Origin: Halichondria panicea
Lineage: Eukaryota > Porifera > Demospongiae > Suberitida > Halichondriidae
Assembly: GCF_963675165.1 (NCBI RefSeq)
Contig: NC_087385.1
Span: forward strand, 3,472,501-3,536,500
Length of the DNA stretch: 64,000 bases
Direction of reading: 5' to 3'
A program made the position numbers and the translations under genes. Every line of letters starts with the position of its first letter. The first letter of the stretch is position 1. The notes under the pieces are model-generated. The model worked only from the letters and a program-made list of their open reading frames with translations. It was not told the origin of the DNA and searched no databases. Positions 22,501 through 34,200 of the stretch are shown in pieces.

Positions 22501-25500
22501 TGCAGACTTACCTGAAAATTTTTTGGCAGTTTTTTGTTTAACCGCGCGTGGGCATTAGAAACAACCGCGAGCGCTTAGATTTAAGCGCGTGCAGTGGCGG
22601 TAGGCGGGGGCGGGTGACCCTTCTCGGCCACCGTACTCTATAAGACCCTGATACTATAATTATAGTGTCAGGAAAATATTAGTAATACTATAATTATGTT
22701 GCAGACTCGTAATAGACTCAATGCAAGTCACACTTCCAAACTGAAGACACAAAAAGAATTTCTTGCTGAGAAGAAAAAGTATCTGGAGGGGAGACAAAAC
22801 GAGCTCGATGCAGTTGAACAGTTACAACCTCTTCCGTTTACTCCCGTGATGATGAAAAAGAGCACTGTTGAGGATTTTCTTGAAAAAGTAGACGAACCGG
22901 ATGTTATCCCATCAGTGAGCTCAGATCAACTTTTACATACATGTATTTCTGAAAAACGGGATCCTAAAGTGTCGTTGACTTTCAAGAAGCGGCACACGAG
23001 CAGATTTGAAGCCAGAACAAAGCAGCTTGTAGAAGAAGAGGGAATTTCTTTTCGAAAAATGCAGTCACAGTTGAAATTTGAGCCAGCAGACATGCTTTCG
23101 CCTCACTCATCTGACGCTTCACAAACGAATGTTGACAAAGCTGATGAACTAGGAGTCTCTCCATCTTCTGACATAAGTGAATACAGCAAATCTACCATCT
23201 ACTTGCACACTGAAGGCCCAGACGTATTGATTATTCCGAAAGAAGAAGAGAGATGGTACATTCACTCTCAAGAACTTCCATCAGGGGATAAAGCATCACC
23301 AGCAAAAAATGCCATGAAAGGCTATAAGCTAGGTTCAAGTGCAAGCAATCAGAGTTTTCAAGGACCAACAACACTTGATGTACGTAAGAGCAGAAAGAAA
23401 GCCAGAAGAAGCAATAAAGTTTGTTTCGCTAAAGAAGCATTGATTCTGAATGCTGCACTTGAAGGTGAATTGGATGTACTGAAGGATTGTGTGAAAGAGG
23501 TGAGGAAGTATTGATGACTCAATTGATCTTGCCTTTATAATTATTGCTCATGTTTACTACGTACAGCTGGAGAGCTGTTCTCAGGTCAGTGACAAGGGTG
23601 CCACATGTCTTCATAATGCTGTATGCTCTGGTAGCATTGACGTCGTACAGTTCCTCATAGAGATGGGTTGTAACATCAATGCTCAAGATATTGATGGGTG
23701 GTGAGTTAATTGCGTAAGTGTATAATTAACAGTCATTTTACACTACTGTTAAAACACACTTACGTCACGATCTTAATTGCTTATTGGTCAACAGCTGTAG
23801 GATATAATATTAAAATACAGCCGCAAAGATTTCAAGGTGTTTCAATTTGTAAGAAAGTAAACAAACAGAAAGTAGCCATGCTTGACCGTACCATAGATTG
23901 AAGAGTTAGAGGGATAGGAAACGGAGTGGTGCACGTGATGATTTTACATTGAATCTGCAGTGGAGCCTCGAAAATTATCCGAGTTACGAGGCTATTAAGC
24001 ACATTTTTACCGGGTAACTCCCAAAGCTGTGTTTCCTCGAGACATCATCTCTTTCAGCAATTTATAACACGCCTAGTCCATGAGCCACGTGTAGTACTTG
24101 CTAATGACTGACCACACCCAGTAAAAAGAGACTTTCCAATAAAGTTATATGTTCCCAAGACTGTTTTAGAGCTATTGGAACATATAACGTGTAAGCGTGC
24201 TGGTTATGACTACTACAATAGGTATAGACCTTGAAATATAAGTGAGTTGCACGGACTATATAAGCACAGTTACTTGTAGTTTATTATGCACTGAGTGTAG
24301 AAATAGATATTGTTGTGATGGCCTCGATTAAACCGCGTAGCGCGGATGTTACTCGAGATACCAACCGTTTCCTATCCCTCTAACTCTTCAATCTATGACC
24401 GTACTAAGAATCCAAAACGACGGATGAGCGGGGTCATATACATTTTTGCCCAATTGCAACTGCAGCAAGGGACTTCAAATGCACAACGCTTGGACCTGCA
24501 TGTGAAGCTCCTGAGCATCTGTACGTAGGAACGACTTGTTGCTTAACTAGCTCTTTGACTCTCGTGTATTGAATACCGTATAGTGGGGAAATTTCGCAGG
24601 TGCAAATTTTTCGCTATTTGGCTTCAGAGTCCTCAGCAGAAATTTTCTAATATTCGCGGTTCAATGTCAGGAAACCATACCCACCAATAGCTTTGCATGT
24701 GAAATTACCAGTGCGTGGGAGTTTATCCTGGTTTTGGTTTTAACTTTCGTGTTACTTCTCTGCCCTCGAAAAATGCGAAAATTTACACCACCCGAACATT
24801 TCCCTCTATACAGTAGTCCTGAGCTGGCACACCCTTTTACATTGAAGTCATTGTAAAATCAATGCGTTTTTGCAGCCTCTGCATTATGCAATGCATACCA
24901 GGCCCGCTCTCAGAGAAAGTGTGGCCTGGATCGAGGCTATCCTGTTACATGCATGTACTTGCTGCTTAGCCAACATTCATTTGTAAAACACTCTTTTGGT
25001 TGCTATACACCTGTTATTTTTCATGTCAACAGCCGAGGATTAGCACTTTAGTGCTTTAGTTTGTAATACTAAGCTAAGTGCTCTGTACATGTGCGGCTGA
25101 TCTAACAATATTATAATGTTAGCAGCTTAGCGGTTTGACATAATATACATAGCAGGACGATAATTATAAAATCCGTATAGTAAGACGCTCTGAGCATCTC
25201 TTCATGTGCTCCTGGTCCTATGCATTATGCCGAATCAATATTAGAGGTCTGGGGTTGGGGTCATCAAAATGAAATTCTGTCTCAATACTACCACAGGACT
25301 CCACTTCATTGTGCTGCTGCATATTGTCACTTGGACATGATTCACTACCTGATCGACAATGGTGCTTCTCTGTTCCTGACCACGCAAGATGAGGAAACGC
25401 CTCTGAAGATTGCCGTTGAGGAGTACAAAGTACAGAGCCAGGGAGAAGGAAAGCAAGAAGGAAGCCAAATGGCAGTGGAGTGTTTGCACTATCTTATGGG

Positions 25501-25877
25501 TAAGGTGACTGGTTAGACCACCAATGACATTCATACATGTATACACTGAAGATCCTACCAATATATTAAATTTCAAAGTGACAGCTTTTGACACCAAGAT
25601 GGACAAACCTGTGTGACCACTTTTATAATATAATTTTACAGATTCCGAAAGGAATATTGGAGTTGCTAATAATGGTGAAGTGTATGCCCTCTTCTCACAT
25701 ACCTCTTCTGAGCCGGATGAGTTATGCTTTAATGAGGGGGAGCTCCTAATTATCAGTGATCATGGAGACTGCGGAGCGGGAGACCAGTGGTGGATGGCTG
25801 TTAATGCAACCGGACAGACAGGATTAGTACCGTGCACTTTCCTCGGACCACAATGTAGACACAATGTAGTATTGTAA
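19544..25877 (+). CDS. ASPP-family p53/PP1 regulator: UBL, coiled coil, ankyrin, SH3
   Basis: Exons 19544-19709, 19918-20028, 20377-20447, 20495-20675, 21344-21549, 22705-23499, 23567-23700, 25297-25499, 25642-25877; 700 residues. The start at 19544 puts a ubiquitin-like/RA strand (MSLSIIIS) at residue 1 as in ASPP proteins; an in-frame ATG at 19511 would add 11 residues. Residues 1-92 are the UBL/RA-like domain (RALSPHEDMF core), about 176-265 a charged coiled coil, then a long low-complexity region. KVCF at 483-486 fits the PP1-docking RVxF motif at the position known in ASPP1/2. Residues 489-622 are ankyrin repeats (ATCLHNAVCSGSIDVVQFLI, WTPLHCAAAYCHLDMIHYLI), 634-692 an SH3 domain with WW and ALF motifs. 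ASPP proteins direct PP1 at junctions and bind p53 through ankyrin-SH3. AATAAA at 25914-25919. Exons 3 and 4 are the least certain. Confidence 0.9.
20676..21343 (+). other. Intron 4 of the ASPP-type gene
   Basis: 668 bp. It starts with a GAGGCGCGCGTGGGCGGCCAC stretch and contains the word GTCACCAGCCGAGGGTTTGCA with TTTAGTGCTCTAGTT, a repeat fragment also found near 1205 and 25030. No coding signal. Confidence 0.5.
21550..22704 (+). other. Intron 5 of the ASPP-type gene, with two inverted-repeat elements
   Basis: A MITE at 21680-22082 with ends TACAGTAGAACCTCCCTAATC / GGTTCTACTGTA, followed by a GC-rich inverted-repeat element at 22166-22637 (GTGGCCGAGAATTAAGGGTCA / TGACCCTTCTCGGCCAC). Inside the second, GCGCGCGGTTAAACAAAG is echoed by TTTGTTTAACCGCGCG. 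A further inverted pair, ATAATTATAGTATCAGGGTC near 22405 and GACCCTGATACTATAATTAT near 22643, crosses its right end. Confidence 0.65.
23890..24405. mobile_element. Inverted-repeat element with 33-bp perfect ends
   Basis: CATAGATTGAAGAGTTAGAG... near 23895 is matched over 33 bases by its reverse complement ending near 24400. The word family (CATAGAT.GAAGA) also occurs near 27425, 38130, 54640 and 55335. No coding capacity. Confidence 0.7.
24574..24815. mobile_element. MITE, TACCGTATAG group, type D
   Basis: Left TACCGTATAGTGGGGAAATTT, right ACATTTCCCTCTATACAGTA. The interior (GGTTCAATG...GAAACCATACCCACC) is the inverse of the interior of 53906-54144, showing the two are one family. Confidence 0.75.
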
Positions 25878-26019
25878 CCATGCAATCCATGAAACGTTTT
25901 TTGGTGTTAGCAAAATAAAAATTGTTTGTGTATTTTATTATTTTATAAGTGCTGAGTTTGATAGGCATCTCAAACAATAGGGGCGTGGCTCATGCTGCGC
26001 ATTATATAGAGTCAAAAAC

Positions 26020-26671
26020 ATGTCAAAATCTCTTGCGTTTGAAGTCTTTGGTAAAGTTCAAGGTAAATGGAAGACGTATATATAGCTCTGTAATTCATGT
26101 GGTATAGGTAGAAGCATTGTTAGTGATGCCATTTACCCTTTGCAGGTGTCTTCTTTAGAAAGGTATTGCCATGGCAACTATGGGATGTGTGGAGGTACTA
26201 GGTAGCTACAGAGAAAATAGCACTGCAGTCTGCATTGAATGCTCCTTTCAGTTCATAGATATAGCTGCAAAATTCCTGCGTATATACTTCCTTTCACTAC
26301 AGCATACGCAAAACATGGCCAAAAAACAAGGCATAGTTGGTTGGGTTCAGAATACACCACGTGGCACAGTTGTTGGTGTTGTCCAAGGACCAACAGCAAA
26401 TATTGAAACCATGTACGTATAAAGGAATTATAATGTCTCATGCTATCTGATTGCATGAGCATTTAATACACTTGCTATGATTTAAGGGAGTTAGTTTTGA
26501 GTGCATGGAGTTGAACGGCTATTTGTGATCTTGTCATAATTATGTGCTGTACATAGGAAACACTGGTTAAGAAATGAGGGGAGTCCAAAGTCAAGAATTG
26601 ATCATTGTGAGTTTAGTAATGAAAAAACTATCATGCGAACAGAGTATTCATTATTCTCTATCCGAAAATAA
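26020..26671 (+). CDS. Acylphosphatase
   Basis: Exons 26020-26062, 26146-26162, 26303-26412, 26557-26671; 94 residues, the normal length for this family. The reading [17 protein letters not shown] then [34 protein letters not shown] and a C-terminal FSIRK matches animal acylphosphatase throughout. The phosphate-loop arginine is Arg19 and the catalytic asparagine Asn37. The enzyme hydrolyses carboxyl-phosphate bonds, for example of 1,3-bisphosphoglycerate, in the cytosol. Exon 2 is only 17 nt and encodes the GVFFRK loop with the catalytic Arg; skipping it would shift the frame. The ATG lies 143 bp after the ASPP stop, on the same strand. AATAAA at 26718-26723. A longer open frame over exon 3 (from 26171) is mostly intron. 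Confidence 0.93.
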
Positions 26672-28213
26672 CTGTCAGTTATGCCAGTAATACTTTTTAT
26701 GGTCATTACATGTATATAATAAATTATTATAGTTAAGTGCATACAATGTACATCTCTCCAATGTCATCATCAACAGTTTTATACATTGTAGCACAGAAAA
26801 TTAATATCACTCTTGCAGCATCATATTTTTGTTAAGTTTAGCTTGAATTACTATGTCAACTTTTCTCCTTCCCTGCTGTGAAGCCGAAACAGCAAAGGAC
26901 ATTGCTTGACTTGGTTATTATGTATCAAAGTGCTATAATTGTGGATAAACTGTACTGTTCATAAACGTTTGCAGTAGAGCCCTTCAAACTGCTTTAGTAT
27001 ACTTTTAGACACACCACGGGCCTTAATTGACCTCCCACAACTTCACAGTATGAAAGGGCCACAGCTATTCCTTCTTGTACATGTTTGGCCGAGTTACGTA
27101 CTCGACCTTCTAGAGCTAGATTCTCTGAATAATCAACATTATAAAAATGATCAATTTCACCATTTCTATGTATAGCACCAGCATGCATGAATAGAAATAT
27201 TCATGCACTCTTAGATATATCCTGACAGCACATTGTACGTCAAGACAGGTAATGAGCGTGCTGACTATAAATACCTTTGTAGTTTTAGCCACACCATAAA
27301 ATGAGTGTTTCGCAAACATTTTCGAATGTTTTGGTGGTGAAAAAACTTTTGCGATCTATTGCCTTCTGGCATAGATAGTAGTGTAGATCTATTTACATGA
27401 CTGTGTCAGACTCTACTGTGACCATAGATAGAAGAAGGAATACTTCTTCTATCTATGCGTAACTGTACTATTGTTGACCATCGCAAAGTTTGCTGATGCA
27501 TTCAATATTGTAAATACGTATTCTTAGTTTCGCGAGTGCAAATAATTTTGTGCTTGCAATTTTTCATGCCGCCCTAGAACTTTGCCCCCTTGCGGTCATG
27601 AGAGTTCAATTTTTGTTTGGTTCCCACTATTATTAGTACTAGCACTGCACTGCACTGTAACTGTGGCACCCTAGTAGCACTAGCACTATCGGCTGAAGGA
27701 ACTGGACAGCTCAGGCAAGGCTGCATGACACCTGGATACAGTTTTCACAACGTAATTTGGAGATTGGTAAGTGGATTGCAGTTAAAGTTTTTGCCTGATA
27801 TATATATGATCTAGCCCGTATTTAATAGATATATAGGTATAGCTACCAATTATTATACATATGTTACATTAAATACACACGTTTAGTGAGAGGCATAGTG
27901 AACCTCCTTTTTGTACACTTGATTATTTTTAATATCCCATGCCGTTGTTGACGCACAAGCTAAGGCGCAGCTCGATTATCAACGGACTTAAAACTAATAA
28001 TTATTGGTTGTACAGTGTAAATATACAATACATATATTTTGTACTTGCTATTTTTAATAGCTGCAGCTTATGTTTAGTTCTAGGGTGGGTATCCAACTGC
28101 TCGAAATAATTATGCCCAAAGAACAATCTGTTAATATTCGTTAATATTCGCTACATGTACATATACGTTATATACCACTACATTTTGGTGACTGACCTAC
28201 CATTTCCTCAGTA
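26672..28213 (+). other. Intergenic stretch with a likely 5' UTR exon
   Basis: Holds the acylphosphatase polyadenylation signal, a hairpin made of CATAGATAGAAGAAGG / CTTCTTCTATCTATG near 27424-27458, and at about 27600-27766 a segment followed by a strong donor (GATTG|GTAAGT). With the acceptor TTTCCTCAG just before the SMP-C2 start codon this could be a non-coding first exon of that gene. No other gene seen. Confidence 0.45.
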
Positions 28214-31200
28214 ATGAACTCACCGTTGGACAAGGATAGCCAGAAAAGGCGTCTGTTGTTCAATCCCCGGGCCCTGGCCGCGCAGAAGACATTCCGTGCT
28301 CGTCAGACTGGCTTTGTGAGGCGACTGTCTCTCTGGTGTATAACTATTCTCTCCTTTGTACTAGCTTGGGCCATTGGACACCTCCAGGTACAGTGTAGGA
28401 ACATTAATAATGTCAAAATCGGTAGGTTGCTTTGCTTGTACACTCTGCTTTGGTAAGGAAGCCTCTCGAAATAATTATGTTTACAATAGCTATAGTACCT
28501 CACTATTGAATTATTCGCCTACTTTGTGAATTTGAACTCGCTGCTACGTGTTGAGCTCACCAGATGAGATGAAGCAGAGAAGAGTGAAGCTTTTTGTTGT
28601 ATCATACTGTACATAATTATAAAGAATGCATGTGCTCTCAATACCCATTTTCTTGTAACAATCAGGGGCATAGGCAGGGGGGTGCTAGGGGTGCTCGAGC
28701 ACCCCCATCCAGCCTGAGTCAAGTACAAAACACAAAGAAATGTATCTGATTATCCAGCTAAGCACCCCTTCTCTTCCAGATGTTGCTGCAGTTAGCTAGC
28801 TACATGTAGTAGGCTAGCTAGTAGGCAAGCAAAACGATTCAGTCTCTAAACTGTGAGCTATTCTGGCTTAAATCTCTGAACTAGTTCTCTTTCGTAGCTA
28901 GCTAAATAGGCTTCTCAGTCTACATGTATGCAAATAGAAGATTGGGCCAGATAAGTTAATTATGACGTCACTGTGGCTTCCGATCAACACAATTTCAGCG
29001 CTGCGCGGCTAAAAATCAGGCACTTTGCACCCTCTTTCATTTATAATAGCACCCCCTTCCTCAAAATCCTGGCTACGCCCCTAGACAATGCTTACATATA
29101 TCAAAATGTCCAACCTAAATCATGTATTTTTATTAATAGAATAGTTTATGATACCCAACTGCACACACACCTTCATGTATAATGCACCTCATGAACACCT
29201 ACAGTATATATTCTGTATATACACAAACACACAGGGTCGTATTGTTAACGTGTACATCACACTTCCAGGTCTCTCCAGTTTTACTAGTGCTTCTCTTGCT
29301 GGCCATGGTGGTGATCTGGAGGGACCAAGCTGGTAAGATCCTCCAATCAGCTCATCAGGAAACTGAGATCAAGCTCAGACGACATAAGACCATCCATCAG
29401 TCAGAGACGGCTGAGTGGGTTAATGTGGCTCTCAATAAGTGGTAAGAACTTCATAGCATAATTATGATGCCTGTAGTACATTCGTCATAAATTCACTAGT
29501 AAGTGTACAATGCAGTACGTACATGTACAAGCTACATTACCCAGTCTGTGCATGCATGTACACATATAGGTGGACCACATGCAGCGACTCTGTGTTGGTC
29601 TATCTTAAAGACTACATAGAACCTCTTCTGGAGGAGATAGCACCCGTGGGAGTAGGTAAGTGGCTCCACTTCAGGCGACAAATTCTACTCACATGTACTT
29701 GTTTAGATGTCTATATTAGTTTACCAAGTGCATGGTGTTCTACAACATAGCTGTAGACCAGAGGAGGATCGTCAGGGTCAAAAGGTCTTAATCATAAAGC
29801 TGCTTCCAGAGGACTTTATTGAACTCCACTCATCTACTCTTCCTTTAGTATCTCCAATTCACGTGGAGCTAGTTGAGTATAATTTTAAAAGTCCTCCGGA
29901 ATCAACTTTATGATTAGGACCTTTTGACTACTGACGATCCTCCTCTGGCCGTAGACCTTGTATTACTTGTCTAATTTAAGAACTTAATTGTAACCGGTAG
30001 TTGCTGTTTTTTCCTTGCAGACAGTGTAGAGTTAGTGGAGTGTGACTTGTCTGACCAGACCCCAGTAATCTCAAATGTTCAAGTCCTGGACCCTCCCCAC
30101 AGTACTAAGGTACATACCGTATAGCGCGAAAGTTTCGAGGCACTTATATTTCGTGGAATGACCTCTAAAAGCATTTCGTTGCACAATGTTCGCAGAATGA
30201 CTGCTTACCAGAACCCACGCCTTTAAATTTTTGCACGTTATAGCAGATAATTCTAATTAAAGAACAATTTTTGTGGACTTAATTTTCATGTAGGATAGCA
30301 AATCCGCAAAAATCAAGCCCCTCAAAAATGTTGTGCTATACGGTAATCACTATCAGGGTAGCGTTAAGGGGGGGTGGGAGGGTGATTCCCCTCTTTCTTG
30401 GGCCTAGTTTCACCCCTCCAAGGATATGGCAGATTCATTGATAGAACTACTATAATTATGACAATTTGAGAGCTGAAATTGCGCCGGAATCAATCGAAAG
30501 GCCCTCAAATATCCAAATATCCAAATTTTCCCGGGGAGCGACTCCCCTAATTTGGCATACACCTTCGGTGCATGCTTTTGCAGTGGGGGGCTTGCCCCCC
30601 CCCCTACATTTAATTTTCACTCCCTGACCCAAAACCCTGATGTGTGGCCCTGATAGTGCATGTTTTATATCTCGGTGTGCAAATGCGCACAGCGAGGTAT
30701 ACGGTAGTGTGTTTGTGTGTGTATATAGAGTGCTATAGCTGTCAATGATAATGAAGTGCAAGGAAGAGCTTCGATCTATACTGTTTTCTATACTGTTTTT
30801 GGATTTCGATTTGTGCATTTGCAAAATAAAGGAGTTTTGGCTAGTTATGCTTACTTCGCAGAATCGTGTGTAGCAAATAATAGCTAGGTTAGGGTATTGT
30901 GTTTCACCCACGCAAAACGCTAGAACGTTACTATTGGTGCAATGTAGCTGCAAGAAAAGAGCTGCAAAGTTGCACTGTTTCCTGAGCATATAGCAGCAAT
31001 TAATTATGGACTTTGAACTTTTGGCAACCTTCTTAGCAACAATCGTAGTAGCCTCAATTCCAGTCCGCAAAGAGAAAGGCGGCCTGGTATACAGTACCTT
31101 GTATGCGCATGTGCGAAATAATTGACAGAATTTCATCATACAAATTGTAAAAAAATGGACAAAGTTACAAAAAGGAAGAATACATATGACAACGTGACCA

Positions 31201-34200
31201 CAATGGCAGCTTTCAGAGACACTAAATCGAAGTAGAATAATTATGCTGCAGCAGTGTTGCTTCTTCTAGCTCTGTTTATCAAAGAGGCAGTTCAAGAAGG
31301 CCTCCCAGACAGTTAGAGCTGCCAGCTAGGAAGATTGGTGGACTCTTTAATGCATCAGTAGATCTTGAGTGAATAACTTCCTGAGTGTCGAGTTAAAGCT
31401 TATTAAAAGCTTTCAGGAGTGATCATTAGCTTCTTTATCTTCAGCAATGACTTCTTGTCGAACATAAAGGCAAGATTTGGTAGCAGAAGACTTGCCTGGT
31501 CCATATTACCACAGCCTCATCAGGGGACCCACAGGAACACATCATGCCTTTCCTATAAAATCTGTAGCCTTACAGTGTAGGATGTCGTTAGTAGAGACTT
31601 GGCTTGATACAGTAAAGGGCGTAAGAACTCAGTCATATTTGCACAATACTTTTATATGTAACGGACTGCAACTTCAGAATACAAATAGTATACAGTTTAT
31701 TTTACTGACAGTATCCACAAATACACGGATTACCCCCTTTTTGGGGTAATGTACGCACATGTGCATACAAGGTATTCCAGGCCGCCTTTCTCTTCGCTGC
31801 CTGGAATCAAAGCTACAATCGTAGTTGATCATTTCCCACTCTCTTGCACTGCTAATAAAGTATTAGCTTCATGTGCGTGCAGCTAGCTTTCCACCAAGGA
31901 ATAGAACCCGCGATGCTTTTATTACAACCAATAGATTGTAATTAGGATTGGCAGCTCTAGCCTAGTGTACATGTACGATTGTAATTATATGGACGTGCTA
32001 CAAATGTATGGAAATAAAATTAGTATTGTCATTTGATTTTTTTTCTTCTTTCAGAAATCTGACAGTGTCGATATTGGAGAGTGTCGTAGAACGATGCTTG
32101 TAAACTTCGACCTTTCCCTTCCATCTCCCGATTCCAAGGTTGTACTGCGAGCTCGCTTAGGAGGAAAGAAGTAAATGCATTAGACTTGTATCCTTTCACC
32201 GTCACTTTTAGTGTCGTAGAACGATGCTTGTAAACTTCTACTTTCCCATGGTTTAAGGGCACCATGATTATCGGACACTTTGTACTGCGTACAAAATTCA
32301 TTGACTTGTACTTCTAGAGCCTTTGTATACCCTAGTATCTACATATACACTGCCGGTTCAAAACAATTAACTTGTACTCCTAATGTGCATGCTAGTCTAG
32401 CAGATACATAACAATTGAAACCATATTTTTGTTCACTTTTCTTATTTTATTCAGGTTGGGTTGCAGTACACTGGTGTATGTGGAAGGCCTTCATGTCAGT
32501 GGGTCCATTCATGCTGCTGTAGTAATTGACAAAGATGCCCCCTTTCCACACATTGCCTCAATCACTGCCACTTTCGTACGCAGGTAAGGAAAAGAATAGG
32601 CATGCCAGATGTACATCTTGCACTATATTACGTAGATATCAGTATTGTAAACCCACGAGTACGTAATAGATATACATGTAGCATGAGACAAAGTGCTTTA
32701 TATATAATTATACAGACACAAGCACGACGAGTTACCTTACATAAAACACGAGGATTCTGTTTAACTCGTGACAACCCCTTACCAAATCATCCCTCAAGGC
32801 TACGCGATTGCACAGAAAGGACTGTATGACTTTTACTACACCCTTGTTACTTTAACAATGTCTTATAAGAATATAGTACAGCTAGAACACTCTTGTAATA
32901 AACCTACTGGTTTTACTAATAGTTCTATTTTCTCTGGATAGACCCAACATATGGTTCAATGTGCGTGTGCTAAAGGGACTGAGAGTGACTGAGATACCAA
33001 TACTAAAGAGCTGGATTCATAATTTCATTATGGATGTTTTCACTACATGTGAGTTACATACTAAATGCACTCTATACATGGTTGTGTCCGTGTTAGTCAG
33101 TGCATGCCAATACGTGTACTACATGTACACAGCTAGTACCATAATTACAGCAGGTAATTTTCGTGGGGTAAACTATTTGTTATTTTCGTGGGCAAGCTGA
33201 CCTCCACGAAATTTTCCCCCACTAAAACGTAGGCGTGGCTTACCGGAACGCATGCAATGCAATGCAGGCAATGAAATAAATAAACTACGCCTTGATCCAC
33301 CCACTTATTAATAATAACTGATAAACAGCAGTGCCACATAGTTGTTTGCGCATGCGCAGGAGATAAGCAGGCCTGTCTCCATGGTAACAACTGCAATGCG
33401 CATCCCCATTTAAGCAACACGCCCATATTGCCAAACCAGATAATGAGGGCCGAGGTTAAGGAACACGCCCATTTTCTGAAAGAAAATTGCCAAGCTAGAT
33501 AATGAGGGCCGAGGTTTTACTGTAGTTGCCAAGATTTCCGTGTTTATGTACATGTAATACACAACTATCACGTAGTTATTATTTTCACACAATTTGTACG
33601 ACAAATCTGGTTATGAGATAAAACTGCCTAGGGTTTAGCACTTCCATGCTCATTGTAATAAACGTAATGATGATTAAAATTGTCTTACTCACTTACATTC
33701 AGTGCTGGTCAACCCTGGAAAGCTCAGTCTTGACTTCATGTCTACTGCTCCAGTTGGCCACAGCCTACCTGAGTCCAGTAAACGTGCCCTGGGAGTGCTC
33801 ACTGTCACTGTGCAGGGATCAACTCCTCCCAAGAACGGACCACACACAGGTGAGTGGAAGTGAGCAAGTGCTCATGTACAACATGCATGTACATATTCAT
33901 CTGGTATGCCTGATTATGTGTAGCTATATATATGTGTACACATATGTTAACCTGCTTATGTACATCAGACTTCAATTGCATACGTTGTATGTTCTATTAA
34001 GAAATTGTCAAGAGTATAATCAACAGATCATTACAACGCACGTGAGATGTCCGGAATAATTTGAACTGGCATGCAGATGCCAACATGATTGTAATAGTAC
34101 AGTGTGCGACTGAACAGTTGCACTAGCTAGCTATAAAGCTACGTTGTTTGGACTGTATCTTAACTTTTCAAGGATTGTCCCGATATTTAGAACATTAAAG

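Larger units (their letters stand above)
23701..25296 (+). other. Intron 7 of the ASPP-type gene
   Basis: 1.6 kb between the two ankyrin exons, donor GTGAGT, acceptor CTACCACAG. It contains an inverted-repeat element (23890-24405), a type D fold-back MITE (24574-24815) and a CAGCCGAGGATTAGCACTTTA fragment near 25028. An open frame running into the next exon from 25220 is intron sequence. Confidence 0.6.

Noticed and set aside
26171..26302. In-frame extension upstream of acylphosphatase exon 3
   Set aside because: The family needs GVFFRK directly before the HTQ helix, which the 17-nt exon provides; the extension is intron.
30456..31139. 227-codon minus-strand open frame
   Set aside because: It runs across two unrelated repeat elements in an intron and has no domain-like sequence.
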